Positions 1-8,061 are shown, counted from the stretch's first letter. The stretch is 14,614 bases of DNA from CAG-877 sp045125935 (GCA_045125935.1 JBGVNW010000061.1:1-14614); one strand, 5' to 3'. The notes: generated by a model not told the origin, from the letters alone. A program made the numbers and translations.

Positions 1-814
1 GATTAATACAATCACTAAAACCAACTATAGCATTTAATGGAGTACGTATTTCATGTGACATACTAGATAAAAAGTCAGTTTTAGCACGATTAGCTTTATC
101 AGCTTGGTCTTTGGCATTCTCTAGTTGTTCGATCATTTTTATGTCTGGATTTTCAATTGTGAAGTACATGAATATAACAACAAATGTTATTAATGCAGTT
201 ACTAATAATAATTCTGGATTGGACATTTGAATGCATATAATTGGTATAGCAAGGATAATAAAAAATATTATTGGTAAAATACTTTTTGTTTTTAATTTTT
301 TGAAATTAGTTAAAATATATATTAACCATGATAATATTGATAATCCGCTAACAGCATATAAAAAAGTAGTATTCGCACCATATGCATAAATAATATTTCC
401 ATCTCTATAAAACTCAAATGGTAAAATAAAGTTTACTACAACTGTTACTATATAAATTAATGTAATTATCTTACTTGTTTTTTTATACCTTTTCTTTTCT
501 TTTTCTTGAGAAATTTCTTCTGAGTCATTTTTCTTTTTTATTGATGTAATATAAAGACTAAGTAAGTAACACATTGTTAACAAGTATAAATAATATGTTT
601 TTAAAATTAAAAATCTAAAAAAATGCGTGTCATCTATTGTCAAACTTGCATATATTCCGGCTAGGTCAAGTATTATTCCTATAATTGATACTAGTAAAAG
701 GTATTTATATATTTTATTTTCCGTATTATTTATTCTTTCTTTGCTAAAATAAATTGCTGAAATTAATATTATAAAAAAGAGACATCCAATTAATAATAAT
801 ATGCTTGCATGCAT
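1..814 (-). CDS. Membrane sensor histidine kinase, N-terminal part (cut by window edge)
   Basis: I translated 271 codons without a stop from an ATG at 814 to the window edge; an AGGAGT Shine-Dalgarno sits at 826-821. Hydrophobic segments lie near residues 4-22, 38-57, 66-91, 114-131, 149-168, 179-196 and 201-219, so about seven membrane helices with no large external domain. A polar linker (about 222-248, coiled-coil-like) leads to the H-box SHEIRTPLNAIVGFSD, with the phosphoacceptor His at 254. The dimerisation domain is therefore HisKA type; the ATP-binding domain lies beyond the window. Known for the family: autophosphorylation on His, then transfer to a response regulator, which may follow to the left. 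The ligand cannot be read from this part. Codon use matches its neighbours. Sure of the kinase class, unsure of the signal sensed and of any C-terminal receiver domain. Confidence 0.9.
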   Translation of the reverse strand, partial: MHASILLLIGCLFFIILISAIYFSKERINNTENKIYKYLLLVSIIGIILDLAGIYASLTIDDTHFFRFLILKTYYLYLLTMCYLLSLYITSIKKKNDSEEISQEKEKKRYKKTSKIITLIYIVTVVVNFILPFEFYRDGNIIYAYGANTTFLYAVSGLSILSWLIYILTNFKKLKTKSILPIIFFIILAIPIICIQMSNPELLLVTALITFVVIFMYFTIENPDIKMIEQLENAKDQADKANRAKTDFLSSMSHEIRTPLNAIVGFSDCIN

Positions 815-836
815 ACAATCACTCCTATTCTAGAAC

Positions 837-845
837 ATTTTATCA
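837..845 (-). promoter_or_regulatory. Extended -10 promoter for the histidine kinase
   Basis: On the minus strand the sequence reads TGATAAAAT (845 to 837), an extended -10 element, 11 bases before the Shine-Dalgarno of the kinase gene. No convincing -35 box is seen 17 bp upstream (TTTTAT). The same 16-base stretch AAAAATATGATAAAAT occurs at the HAD-PlsC promoter. Confidence 0.55.
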
Positions 846-865
846 TATTTTTTATTAATATAAAA

Positions 866-897
866 TAAAAAACAGTTTGTTATATTACAAAACTGTT
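866..897 (-). terminator. Intrinsic terminator of the HAD-PlsC gene
   Basis: An inverted repeat pairs 871-880 (AACAGTTTGT) with 887-897 (ACAAAACTGTT, one extra A bulged), with a 6-nt loop. On the minus strand it is followed by a T-rich run (TTTTTTATTTTA). The outer stem includes the first base of the stop codon of the HAD-PlsC gene. Confidence 0.75.
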
Positions 898-2420
898 TAT
901 TCATTTATAAAGTCTTTTACTAGACTTTTAATTTTTTCTTTTTTTCTGTCCTTATCAAATTCCTCTGTATCAACTTTACTTATTCTGCTAATCAATTCTT
1001 TTGATTCTTCTATTCCACTATCTACAGTTTCGTGCCATAATTCTGATATTTCTTTTGCTGTTTTATTTCTACTGTTGATTGGTAATCCGTAATTAATTAT
1101 TACTCTATTTGGAACATCAAGTTCTTTTGGTATCCACACAACAGAAAATGGTTGAATTAAACCATTCATATCGACTGCCATTTTAAATACTCGATCTGAT
1201 TTTAATGGTAAAATATTTTGCTGTTCAGGATTTCTATTTAATGTTCCCTCAGGAAATAGACCTGCTGCACCTTCCCATTGCATAAATTGATATAACAATT
1301 TCATACTTTCTAGATTTATTCTCATGTAGTCTTCGTCTGTGCTTCTAGCAATAGGAACTGTACCCATCGCTGTAATAAAGGCTGCTGATAAATAACAAGG
1401 TATTGGATTTTTTCCAGCACTAAATAAATTTTCTTTTCCTTGAAACATTCTAAGTAATGCACCCCAATGGATATTTCTATTTGCAGTTACACCAACTATT
1501 ACAGGATCCATTTTATTTCTATGATTTCCCGCAAATGCCACTGCACCTTTTTTAGGAACATTTTCTTGACCTTTAATAATTGGTTTGTAAATATGTCTTA
1601 CAATTGGTGTCCCCGCTTTACTTACTAGGCAATATGTAGTTTCTGTTAAGATTTTTCTCAAATAGACTGGATTTTTTATGCTTAAATCTTTTACAATTCC
1701 TTTTTGAATAAGCGATGTTCTTTTCTTTCTGCTAGCTTCAACCAATTGATCTTCTTTTATAATTCTTTCAATTTCCTCTGGATTAAATTCACTAATTCTT
1801 ATTATATTTTGTGGCAATTCATCTTCAGTATTATGTGGTGTACTCACACAAATTATATTTGCATCTACATTTAACTGTCTAATTATTTCTGGTTGATCCT
1901 CAAATACAAAATTAGGATTTAATGAATTAATAATTTCTATTTTTTCTTGCGGTGTTTTTACTAGTTTTAATGTATCATATTTGACTTTTCCTTTAGATAG
2001 TTGTGTTGCAGTTAAAAATGGAACAATTTTTAATCTTATTAAATTATCAACAAAAGTACTTTCTTTTGATGTTTTTTTTCCTCTTAATGATACAAACATT
2101 ACTTGATATCCATTATCCCTTAATAAATCAACGGTCTGTTTTACACCTGATTTTAAGGGTGTTTGACAATATTTTACAAAATTATTATTCCAAAATGATT
2201 GATTTATTCTCTTGCTTTCTGTATTTGCTTCTTCCTCACTATATCCCTTACTCTTGAAATATTCTACTAAACCAAAAACCTCTTTAACATCATATCCATT
2301 TGGATTTACTATTTTGACATCAATATCAAAATGTTCTTGTAGATATTTTTGAGCATTTTTTAACATGAAGTTTGTTTCTTCAACTATGGTATCATCAATA
2401 TCAAAAATTGCAAATTTCAT
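897..2420 (-). CDS. HAD-family phosphatase fused to PlsC-type glycerophospholipid acyltransferase
   Basis: A two-domain protein of 507 residues. The N-terminal HAD domain shows motif I DIDDT (7-11), a motif II serine in VSLRG (about 111) and an acidic motif IV in FEDQPE (Asp/Glu about 174-175). The C-terminal domain, from about 285, is a PlsC/LPLAT acyltransferase with NHRNKMD (HX4D, 299-305), GTVPIARS (about 353-360) and FPEGT (389-393). PlsC enzymes transfer an acyl chain to 1-acyl-glycerol-3-phosphate at the inner membrane face; what the HAD half removes is not shown by the sequence. I chose the ATG at 2420 because GGGGGA lies five bases before it; a GTG at 2456 in the same frame lacks a site and falls almost at the predicted transcript start. 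It has its own promoter, directly after rluD. HAD-PlsC fusions are known in some bacteria, so the order is plausible, but its role is inference. Confidence 0.88.
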   Translation of the reverse strand: MKFAIFDIDDTIVEETNFMLKNAQKYLQEHFDIDVKIVNPNGYDVKEVFGLVEYFKSKGYSEEEANTESKRINQSFWNNNFVKYCQTPLKSGVKQTVDLLRDNGYQVMFVSLRGKKTSKESTFVDNLIRLKIVPFLTATQLSKGKVKYDTLKLVKTPQEKIEIINSLNPNFVFEDQPEIIRQLNVDANIICVSTPHNTEDELPQNIIRISEFNPEEIERIIKEDQLVEASRKKRTSLIQKGIVKDLSIKNPVYLRKILTETTYCLVSKAGTPIVRHIYKPIIKGQENVPKKGAVAFAGNHRNKMDPVIVGVTANRNIHWGALLRMFQGKENLFSAGKNPIPCYLSAAFITAMGTVPIARSTDEDYMRINLESMKLLYQFMQWEGAAGLFPEGTLNRNPEQQNILPLKSDRVFKMAVDMNGLIQPFSVVWIPKELDVPNRVIINYGLPINSRNKTAKEISELWHETVDSGIEESKELISRISKVDTEEFDKDRKKEKIKSLVKDFINE

Positions 2421-2468
2421 TATAATCCCCCATTTATATATCGTTATAGTCTCCACTGAAATGGCTAT

Positions 2469-2497
2469 ATTTTATCATATTTTTGTTATTTTGTCAA
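2469..2497 (-). promoter_or_regulatory. Near-consensus promoter of the HAD-PlsC gene
   Basis: Minus strand: -35 TTGACA (2497-2492), 17-bp spacer ending in TGA, -10 TAAAAT (2474-2469). This is a perfect -35 plus an extended -10. It starts 8 bases beyond the rluD stop, and no terminator separates the two genes, so the gene may be read both from this promoter and by read-through. Confidence 0.85.
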
Positions 2498-2504
2498 AAC
2501 TTAA

Positions 2505-3392
2505 CTACTCTTCATTTCTTAATTTTTCTAGTTTTTCTTTGAACTCTTTTGGTGGTTCTACTTCAAAGAATAGTTCTTTACCTGTTCTTGGATGTAGTAA
2601 TCTTATACTTTTTGAATGAAGCATTTGACCAAACTCTGTTGCCTTACCTCTTCCGTATGCTGGATCATTATTTACTGGATATCCAATGTAAGCTAAATGA
2701 ACTCTTATTTGATGAGTACGACCTGTTTCTAGAATACATTCAATTAGAGTGTTATTATTAAATCTTTCTAATACTTTAAAATGTGTTATTGAGTCCTTGG
2801 CATTAACATCAGTTACAGCCATCTTTTGACGATCTTCTATATCTCTTCCGATAGGGGCATCGATTGTTCCTGTTTCATGTTTAATTAGACCATCAACTAT
2901 AGCTAAGTATTTTCTTTCTACTTCTTTTTTACTTATCATTTCAGCTAGTTTTTCATGAGTAAATTCATTTTTTGCCACTAACATTAAGCCACTTGTATCT
3001 TTATCAAGTCGATGAACTATTCCCGGACGATTTTTCTCACCACTTGTTAAATTAAAACGATAGAGTAAGGCATTAACAAGTGTACCAGTATAATGTCCTG
3101 GAGCAGGATGAACAACCATTCCACTTTCTTTGTTAATAATTAATAAATCATCATCTTCATAAACAATATTTAGTGGTATATTTTCTGGTTCAATATCAAT
3201 TTCATAATTTAAATTATCATTTATTTCAATTTCATCATTTTGTTTTACTAAGTAATTAGCATTAACTGTTTTACCATTTACAGTCACTAAATCCTCTTTA
3301 ATTAATTTTTGAATTTTACTACGAGATAGTTCTAGTTTTTGAGCTAGATATGAATCAATTCGTAGAGTTTCTTCTTCTGTTACTAGAATCAT
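2505..3392 (-). CDS. rluD: RluA-family 23S rRNA pseudouridine synthase (RluD-like)
   Basis: Converts specific uridines of 23S rRNA to pseudouridine. The 295-residue product has an N-terminal S4 RNA-binding domain (about 10-55, with RIDSYLAQKL and SRSKIQKLI) and a catalytic domain carrying GIVHRLDKDTSGLM, with the catalytic Asp near residue 130. Later conserved blocks are ETGRTHQIRVHL and PVNNDPAYG. The domain order and length fit RluD; RluA-family paralogues such as B. subtilis YlyB cannot be told apart by eye, so the exact uridines are inferred. The ATG at 3392 is chosen for AGGAG at 3405-3401; an upstream in-frame start at 3428 lies deep inside lspA and has no better site. The start overlaps the end of lspA by 38 bases, so it is the third gene of the dnaE operon. 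It ends in TAG with no visible terminator before the next promoter. Confidence 0.93.
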   Translation of the reverse strand: MILVTEEETLRIDSYLAQKLELSRSKIQKLIKEDLVTVNGKTVNANYLVKQNDEIEINDNLNYEIDIEPENIPLNIVYEDDDLLIINKESGMVVHPAPGHYTGTLVNALLYRFNLTSGEKNRPGIVHRLDKDTSGLMLVAKNEFTHEKLAEMISKKEVERKYLAIVDGLIKHETGTIDAPIGRDIEDRQKMAVTDVNAKDSITHFKVLERFNNNTLIECILETGRTHQIRVHLAYIGYPVNNDPAYGRGKATEFGQMLHSKSIRLLHPRTGKELFFEVEPPKEFKEKLEKLRNEE

Positions 3393-3882
3393 TTTTTTCA
3401 CTCCTATTCTTCTCTTTCTTTTCGTCAATAATAAACAATATCATTAGAAAGATTGCACTTAAACATATCGCAATATCAGCAATATTAAAGACTGGAAAAC
3501 TATATTTATAAATAAATATAGATAAATAGTCTGTTACACTCTGATAAATAAGTCTATCAATTAAATTACCTATAATTCCACCTAGTAGTAAACCTAGTGG
3601 TATATGAAAAATTCTAGGTATTTTTTCATCAAGAATAAATTTATTTAAAACAACCAAACAGACTATACTAACTATAATTAAAAGTAAAGTTTGATTTCCT
3701 AAAATACTAAAAGCTGCGCCTTCATTTTCTACATAATATAAAGAAAATAAGTTTGGAATAATCTTTATTTCTTGATATAGAGCCATTTTGGTACGAACAA
3801 GTATTTTCACAATTTGATCTATCAGTGCCAATAGTATTGCGGTTATATATATATTCTTTTTATTCTTTATTTTATTCATCAT
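3355..3882 (-). CDS. lspA: Lipoprotein signal peptidase (signal peptidase II)
   Basis: A membrane aspartyl protease that cuts the signal peptide from prolipoproteins after lipid is attached to the lipobox Cys. The 175-residue protein shows four hydrophobic segments and the family blocks VENEGAAFSI (51-60), GGIIGNLIDR (101-110) and FPVFNIADIAI (129-139). The two catalytic aspartates are most likely D109 and D136; their 27-residue spacing equals that of B. subtilis D102 and D129. The ATG at 3882 lies 11 bases inside dnaE (ATGATGAATAA shared) and is preceded by GAGG within the last dnaE codons; a second ATG follows at once. The polar C-terminal tail (about 152-175) lies largely in the rluD overlap and is probably not conserved. 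Its position between a replicase and an rRNA enzyme is housekeeping clustering, with translation likely coupled. Confidence 0.95.
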   Translation of the reverse strand: MMNKIKNKKNIYITAILLALIDQIVKILVRTKMALYQEIKIIPNLFSLYYVENEGAAFSILGNQTLLLIIVSIVCLVVLNKFILDEKIPRIFHIPLGLLLGGIIGNLIDRLIYQSVTDYLSIFIYKYSFPVFNIADIAICLSAIFLMILFIIDEKKEKNRSEKNDSSNRRRNSTN

Positions 3883-6829
3883 TTTTTGCCTCTTCTTGAA
3901 GATTTTTTATTTTTTCTACTATTATTTGATATTGATCTAAACGTCGTTCAACATTCCCTCTAACTTTTAATAAATCTCCTTTTTGGATATTACTATATTC
4001 TTTATATGTTTTAGGGAATAATGTGTAATCCATGGTATCTGTTTCATCACTACCAGTAATAAAGGCCATTTTATCCCCTTTTTTGGTGTCGATTACTTTT
4101 ATTTTATCAACTAAGATTAATGTATCAACTTTTTTAGAGAAATATTGACTTACATTATTTAAAGTAATGCAGTATGGATTGTCTTTTTTATACATAGTAG
4201 TTGGATGTTGTGATAAATAGAAACCAAAGACTTCTTTTTCTTTTTCTAAAAGATAAGTATTAGGATATTCTATTTGTTCTTCTATTTCGGGTTTCATTAC
4301 TAAACTTGGATCTATATCTTTAGTTAGTTCAGCATAATTGAAGAGACTATCTAAATTATGAATTAAAGTTTTTCTGTTGAAACCAAATTCTTTAAAGACA
4401 TCAGCATAAATTAATACTTCTAATGTTTTCTTTCCAACACCGGCAATGTATAAACGACTGACGCAATCAAATATATCAATAAATGGTCCTTCATTTTTAG
4501 CTTGTTTTATTGTTTTTGAAACCACAGCACCTACTGATTTAATATTAGATATTGGATAGATAATTTTATTATCTTTTACGATATATCGTTCCTCACTTTG
4601 GTTAATTGTTGGTTTTATAACATCTATTTTATTTGATTTTGCTTCCATTATATATTCATGTGTTTTACTTTCACTACCAATAACATTAGTTAAAAGATTA
4701 GCAAAGAATATAGTCTTATAATGTGTTTTTAAATAAGCCATTTTATAAGCTATAAGGGCATACGCTACTGAATGTGATCGGTTAAATCCATAACCTGCAA
4801 AGTTTAAAACTAAATCGAAAATTTCTTTGGCTTGTTCTGCTGAATGACCTTTTTTTATACTCTTACTAATAAATTTTTCTTCTTCGTTTTTTAATAATTC
4901 GATTTTTTTCTTACTCATGGCACGTCTTAGTATATCGGCCTCTCCTAAAGAGTAATCAGCATAAATACTTGCTAGCTGCATTATTTGTTCTTGGTAAATT
5001 AAAATTCCATATGTATTACTTAAAATATCTTTTAGAGATTCATCTAAGTATGTTACTTTTTCTTCACCATGTTTTCGTTTTATGTAAGTATCTATATTGA
5101 TCGCTGGCCCTGGTCTAAATAAAGCTATTGCGGCAAAGATATCTTCGAATGTATTAGGTTTTAATCTTCTTAAAAAGTTTCTCATCCCTACTGATTCAAA
5201 TTGGAAGATCCCACTAGTATTTGCGGTTTCAAAGATAGTTAAAGTTTCTTTATCATCTAATGGTATTGAGGCAAATTCAATTACTTCTCCCGTTTGATCT
5301 TTTATATCTTTTATGATGTTATCAATTATAGTTAAGTTTTTTAATCCTAAAAAGTCCATTTTTAATAGACCTAAATCCTCTAGATATTCCATCGAATAGC
5401 TAGTTAAATACATGCCATCACCTGTTGTTAATGGAATTACTTCATCCAAGTCAACTTGACTCATAATAATACCTGCAGCATGAGATGAGGTATGTCTTGG
5501 AAATCCTTCTAGTTTTAATGCAATTTTATACATATCTGTTAAAAGTGTATCACTATCAATTCGTGCTTTAAAAGAAGGATTTTTAGCATAGAAATCTTTT
5601 AATTTATCTTTTGTAACTCCAGGAATAAACTTGCATAGACTATCAACTTTATAGATTGGAATATTTAAGACTCTAGCAACATCTCTAATTACTTGTTTAG
5701 CACTCATTGTTCCAAATGTTACTATTCCGCTGACACGTCTTTTACCATATTTTTCAATAACATAATCAATTACTTCGTCTCTTCTATTATCAGGAAAATC
5801 AGTATCTATATCAGGCATTGTTTTACGTTCTGGATTTAAAAAACGTTCAAATAACAAATTATATTTTATTGGATCAATATCAGTTATACCTAGAGAATAT
5901 GCCACTAATGAACCAGCAGCACTACCTCTTCCTGGCCCAACTAAAATGCCATTCTTTTTAGCAAATCTAATGAAATCATATACCACTAAGAAATAATTTG
6001 GAAAATTCATTTCATTAATCACTTTAAGTTCATATATTAACCTATTCTTATAGATTTCAGTGATGTTTCCATTTAGTCTTTTTGAAAGACCTTTTTTGCA
6101 TAATTCAAATAAATACTGCTTTAGATCATCACATTCATAGATTGGCAATAGTAATTTTGATTTTGGAAATTCTAAGTTGCAGGAGTCACTTATTTTAATT
6201 GTATTTATTAATCCCTTATTGTCAGTTAAATCTAATATGTTAGTTATTTCTAGTTCGTGATTTTCAACTTCATAGTGGACTTCATCACTTACCGTTTTTC
6301 CATCTCTAATTCTATATAGATATGGTAAGATACTAGCGTCATTTTTGTTTAAATAAAGGCTTTCTCTAAAAAAGGCAATATTTTCAGTTATTAAAAGAGC
6401 TTCTAATTCTTCTTTTTTAGTTGTATATCCTAAATAAAGATCATTATATTTTTCTTTTAAGGAAGTAAAGTGTTCTTTATATTTAAACGGAATTATTGCG
6501 ATAAGACTCTCATTATATTGTGATAGGTCTTCTTCTGTTACTTGACGTTCATTTTGAATAGTTGAAAGTTTTATAAGACTTTTATATCCTTGATAATCTT
6601 TAGCTAATAAAACTATATTGTATTCTTCAAGGATTGCGTCTAAACCTATAATTGGTTTTATATTTTTATTCTTACATTTTGTGATAAATTCCATAGTACC
6701 ATACATTGTTGTATCTGTAAGAGCAAGACTAGAGATATTATTCTTTTCAGCATATGTAATTAAATCATCAATTTTAAGTAGACTTGATAATAATGTGTAA
6801 TTACTTTTGGTATATAATGGAATATACAT
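3872..6829 (-). CDS. dnaE: DNA polymerase III alpha subunit, DnaE type
   Basis: C-family replicative polymerase, 985 residues, shorter than B. subtilis DnaE (about 1115). In order: a PHP-like N-terminal domain (about 1-200), the palm with GPGRGSAAGSLVAYSLG (about 298-314) and PDIDTDF, then KMDFLGLKNL. The three metal-binding aspartates are near 340, 342 and 492, matching the E. coli triad spacing. Later blocks are GFPRHTSSHAAG, ADILRRAMSKKK and GFNRSHSVAYALIAYK, and the C terminus ends with an OB-fold-like region (about 885-980). PolC, expected elsewhere in such genomes, is not in view. The PHP domain has lost its metal ligands (LYTKS where HxH is expected, TDTT for TDH), so phosphoesterase or proofreading activity there is unlikely. 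The ATG at 6829 is chosen for AAGGAGGT at 6843-6836; an in-frame ATG at 6847 would place that site inside the gene. First gene of dnaE-lspA-rluD. Confidence 0.96.
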   Translation of the reverse strand: MYIPLYTKSNYTLLSSLLKIDDLITYAEKNNISSLALTDTTMYGTMEFITKCKNKNIKPIIGLDAILEEYNIVLLAKDYQGYKSLIKLSTIQNERQVTEEDLSQYNESLIAIIPFKYKEHFTSLKEKYNDLYLGYTTKKEELEALLITENIAFFRESLYLNKNDASILPYLYRIRDGKTVSDEVHYEVENHELEITNILDLTDNKGLINTIKISDSCNLEFPKSKLLLPIYECDDLKQYLFELCKKGLSKRLNGNITEIYKNRLIYELKVINEMNFPNYFLVVYDFIRFAKKNGILVGPGRGSAAGSLVAYSLGITDIDPIKYNLLFERFLNPERKTMPDIDTDFPDNRRDEVIDYVIEKYGKRRVSGIVTFGTMSAKQVIRDVARVLNIPIYKVDSLCKFIPGVTKDKLKDFYAKNPSFKARIDSDTLLTDMYKIALKLEGFPRHTSSHAAGIIMSQVDLDEVIPLTTGDGMYLTSYSMEYLEDLGLLKMDFLGLKNLTIIDNIIKDIKDQTGEVIEFASIPLDDKETLTIFETANTSGIFQFESVGMRNFLRRLKPNTFEDIFAAIALFRPGPAINIDTYIKRKHGEEKVTYLDESLKDILSNTYGILIYQEQIMQLASIYADYSLGEADILRRAMSKKKIELLKNEEEKFISKSIKKGHSAEQAKEIFDLVLNFAGYGFNRSHSVAYALIAYKMAYLKTHYKTIFFANLLTNVIGSESKTHEYIMEAKSNKIDVIKPTINQSEERYIVKDNKIIYPISNIKSVGAVVSKTIKQAKNEGPFIDIFDCVSRLYIAGVGKKTLEVLIYADVFKEFGFNRKTLIHNLDSLFNYAELTKDIDPSLVMKPEIEEQIEYPNTYLLEKEKEVFGFYLSQHPTTMYKKDNPYCITLNNVSQYFSKKVDTLILVDKIKVIDTKKGDKMAFITGSDETDTMDYTLFPKTYKEYSNIQKGDLLKVRGNVERRLDQYQIIVEKIKNLQEEAKNDE

Positions 6830-6851
6830 ACTAATACCTCCTTGCATATTT

Positions 6852-6880
6852 ATTTTATCATAAAGTTATTCTATTGAGAA
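6852..6880 (-). promoter_or_regulatory. Promoter of the dnaE-lspA-rluD operon
   Basis: Minus strand: -35 TTCTCA (6880-6875), 17-bp spacer ending TGA, -10 TAAAAT (6857-6852). This is an extended -10 with a fair -35, placed just before the strong dnaE ribosome site. It is divergent from the rpmB promoter about 75 bp away. Confidence 0.65.
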
Positions 6881-6953
6881 TAAATCCAGAAGATAAATTT
6901 CGACAATAATATACATTTATTTGAATTAAACTGTTATATTTTAAGGTTTTTGT

Positions 6954-6982
6954 TTGACTTTCTCAAATATTTATGTTAAAGT
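6954..6982 (+). promoter_or_regulatory. Promoter of rpmB
   Basis: -35 TTGACT (6954-6959), 17-bp spacer ending TGT, -10 TAAAGT (6977-6982): a good -35 plus extended -10. Transcription would start near 6989, leaving about 33 nt of leader containing AAGGAGG. Confidence 0.65.
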
Positions 6983-7021
6983 TATTAAGCAGAAAGAAAA
7001 AGACCGAAGGAGGAAGAGATT

Positions 7022-7201
7022 ATGGCTATAAATATTTCACAAAGAACTGGTAATGTAAAAAATAAAAGATCTCATGCTTTAAATGCTACTAAAACTAGAC
7101 AAAACTTAAACTTACAAGTTTATAGACTTGCTGATGGTACAAAAACTAGACTTTCTACTAAAGAAAAGAGAACTTTATTAAAGAATCAAAAAGCTGCATA
7201 A
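7022..7201 (+). CDS. rpmB: 50S ribosomal protein L28
   Basis: A 59-residue basic protein of the large ribosomal subunit. The N-terminal block GNVKNKRSHALNATKTRQNL matches the L28 signature (GNxxSHAxNxTKR), followed by a short VYRLADGTKTRLST stretch as in L28. It is preceded by a near-perfect AAGGAGG (7007-7013), eight bases before the ATG, consistent with a highly expressed gene. B. subtilis L28 begins MARKC; here the equivalent N terminus is MAINISQRTG, with no cysteine anywhere in the protein, so this is a zinc-free form. It is monocistronic, divergent from dnaE, and closed by two hairpin terminators, the first built over its own stop codon. Confidence 0.95.
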   Translation: MAINISQRTGNVKNKRSHALNATKTRQNLNLQVYRLADGTKTRLSTKEKRTLLKNQKAA

Positions 7202-7218
7202 TGATATGCAGTTTTTTT
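7192..7218 (+). terminator. Terminator built over the rpmB stop codon
   Basis: Stem CTGCATA (7194-7200), loop ATGA, stem TATGCAG (7205-7211), then seven T (7212-7218). The left arm holds the last codons of rpmB, including the first two bases of its TAA. Confidence 0.88.
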
Positions 7219-7240
7219 GTTGATATTTATAGAAAAGAAG

Positions 7241-7276
7241 AAAACGAATAAAATTTAAAATTCTATTCGTTTTTTT
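7241..7276. terminator. Second, probably bidirectional terminator between rpmB and the facing gene
   Basis: AAAACGAATA (7241-7250) pairs with TATTCGTTTT (7264-7273) around a 13-nt AT loop. T7 follows on plus; on minus the tail is TTTTCTTCTTTTCT. It can back up rpmB termination and end the minus-strand transcript of the single-pass membrane protein gene. Confidence 0.7.
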
Positions 7277-7299
7277 CTGACCTATTTTTAGATTATGAG

Positions 7300-7325
7300 A
7301 AAGAGTTAGATTTAACTCTTTTATT
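7300..7325. terminator. Hairpin just past the stop of the single-pass membrane protein gene
   Basis: A 9-bp perfect stem AAAGAGTTA (7300-7308) with TAACTCTTT (7313-7321), loop GATT, 4 bases beyond the minus-strand stop. The T-rich tail is on the plus side (TATTTTATT); on minus the following bases are mixed. It may act on plus read-through or only protect the mRNA end. Confidence 0.45.
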
Positions 7326-8006
7326 TTATTGACAAATGTATCCTAGTGGTTGTGCCTTTGTTAAAACAGCGTCTTTTGTATCATCTAAAGCAAATTCCAC
7401 TTTTGTTACAACGTTAAGTGCGTGATACATATTTAGTTGTGTTGAATCTAGAGTTGTTAAATCTATCGCTACAATTGTTTCAAAACCTGTTCCTTTATCG
7501 TTTGTTACAACTTGATGTCCAGGAATTGATAAATGATCGAAAGTTTGATGATATGCAGCTTTTAAATTTGATATTGTTCCGGTAGCTAGAGTTTCTTGTC
7601 CAACTGTTGGAGTAACATCCATTACTTTAGTATAACTTTTTAATGCTCCATTGTTAAAAATTAAAGTCATATTAACCACTGTATCGTATCCATCTGTTCC
7701 ATAACTTGTATATTGACAATTCATTGTCGATACTGGGCTTATTGTTGTTTCTTCTTTTTCAATTTCCCTATGTGCAGCAGAGTTTTCTTTTTCATTTACC
7801 GGTGTTCCAGTAAAGATACTTACAATATTATTATATGATAACCCTAATGTAATGCACATTATTCCTAAAATAGCGCAAATAGCTGCTGGTTTCTTGCTTG
7901 TTCTTTTTTCGTAATTAGCAACTCGCTCTAGTTCACTTAAGTTTAAAACTTGTGTTTTTGTTAGTTCTTCTCTGGCTAATTTTTCTTCTTTGGTCATTCT
8001 TCTCAT
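7326..8006 (-). CDS. Single-pass membrane protein of unknown function
   Basis: I do not recognise the family. The 226-residue product has a charged N-terminal cytoplasmic part (1-39, many Lys, Arg and Glu), one membrane helix (about 41-65), a Glu/Lys/Ser-rich linker (70-92) and an exported domain of about 135 residues, rich in Thr and Val and likely beta-rich. The exported part has just two cysteines, C97 and C225, one at each end and each followed by Gln, which suggests a disulfide closing the fold. No lipobox is present. The ATG at 8006 is chosen because GAGGTGG lies 6-7 bases upstream; an in-frame start at 8060 would lie upstream of the promoter -10. The gene has its own strong promoter right after the typA terminator, so it is expressed apart from typA. 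Whether it is a small extracytoplasmic regulator or a cell-surface factor cannot be told. Confidence 0.8.
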   Translation of the reverse strand: MRRMTKEEKLAREELTKTQVLNLSELERVANYEKRTSKKPAAICAILGIMCITLGLSYNNIVSIFTGTPVNEKENSAAHREIEKEETTISPVSTMNCQYTSYGTDGYDTVVNMTLIFNNGALKSYTKVMDVTPTVGQETLATGTISNLKAAYHQTFDHLSIPGHQVVTNDKGTGFETIVAIDLTTLDSTQLNMYHALNVVTKVEFALDDTKDAVLTKAQPLGYICQ

Positions 8007-8031
8007 GTACGCCACCTCTATTCTTAATTTA

Positions 8032-8060
8032 ATTATAACAAAAGTTAAATTAATTACCAA
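8032..8060 (-). promoter_or_regulatory. Promoter of the single-pass membrane protein gene
   Basis: Minus strand: -35 TTGGTA (8060-8055), 17-bp spacer ending TGT, -10 TATAAT (8037-8032). The -10 is perfect and extended. The -35 touches the U-tract of the typA terminator, so the two signals are packed together. Confidence 0.82.
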
Positions 8061-8061
8061 G

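Noticed and set aside
877..1092. Plus-strand open frame of 71 codons
   Set aside because: It lies antisense within the HAD-PlsC gene, has Ser/Leu-rich composition typical of a reversed AT-rich gene, and no ribosome site. The other plus-strand frames inside dnaE, typA, rluD and the YcxB-like gene were rejected for the same reason.
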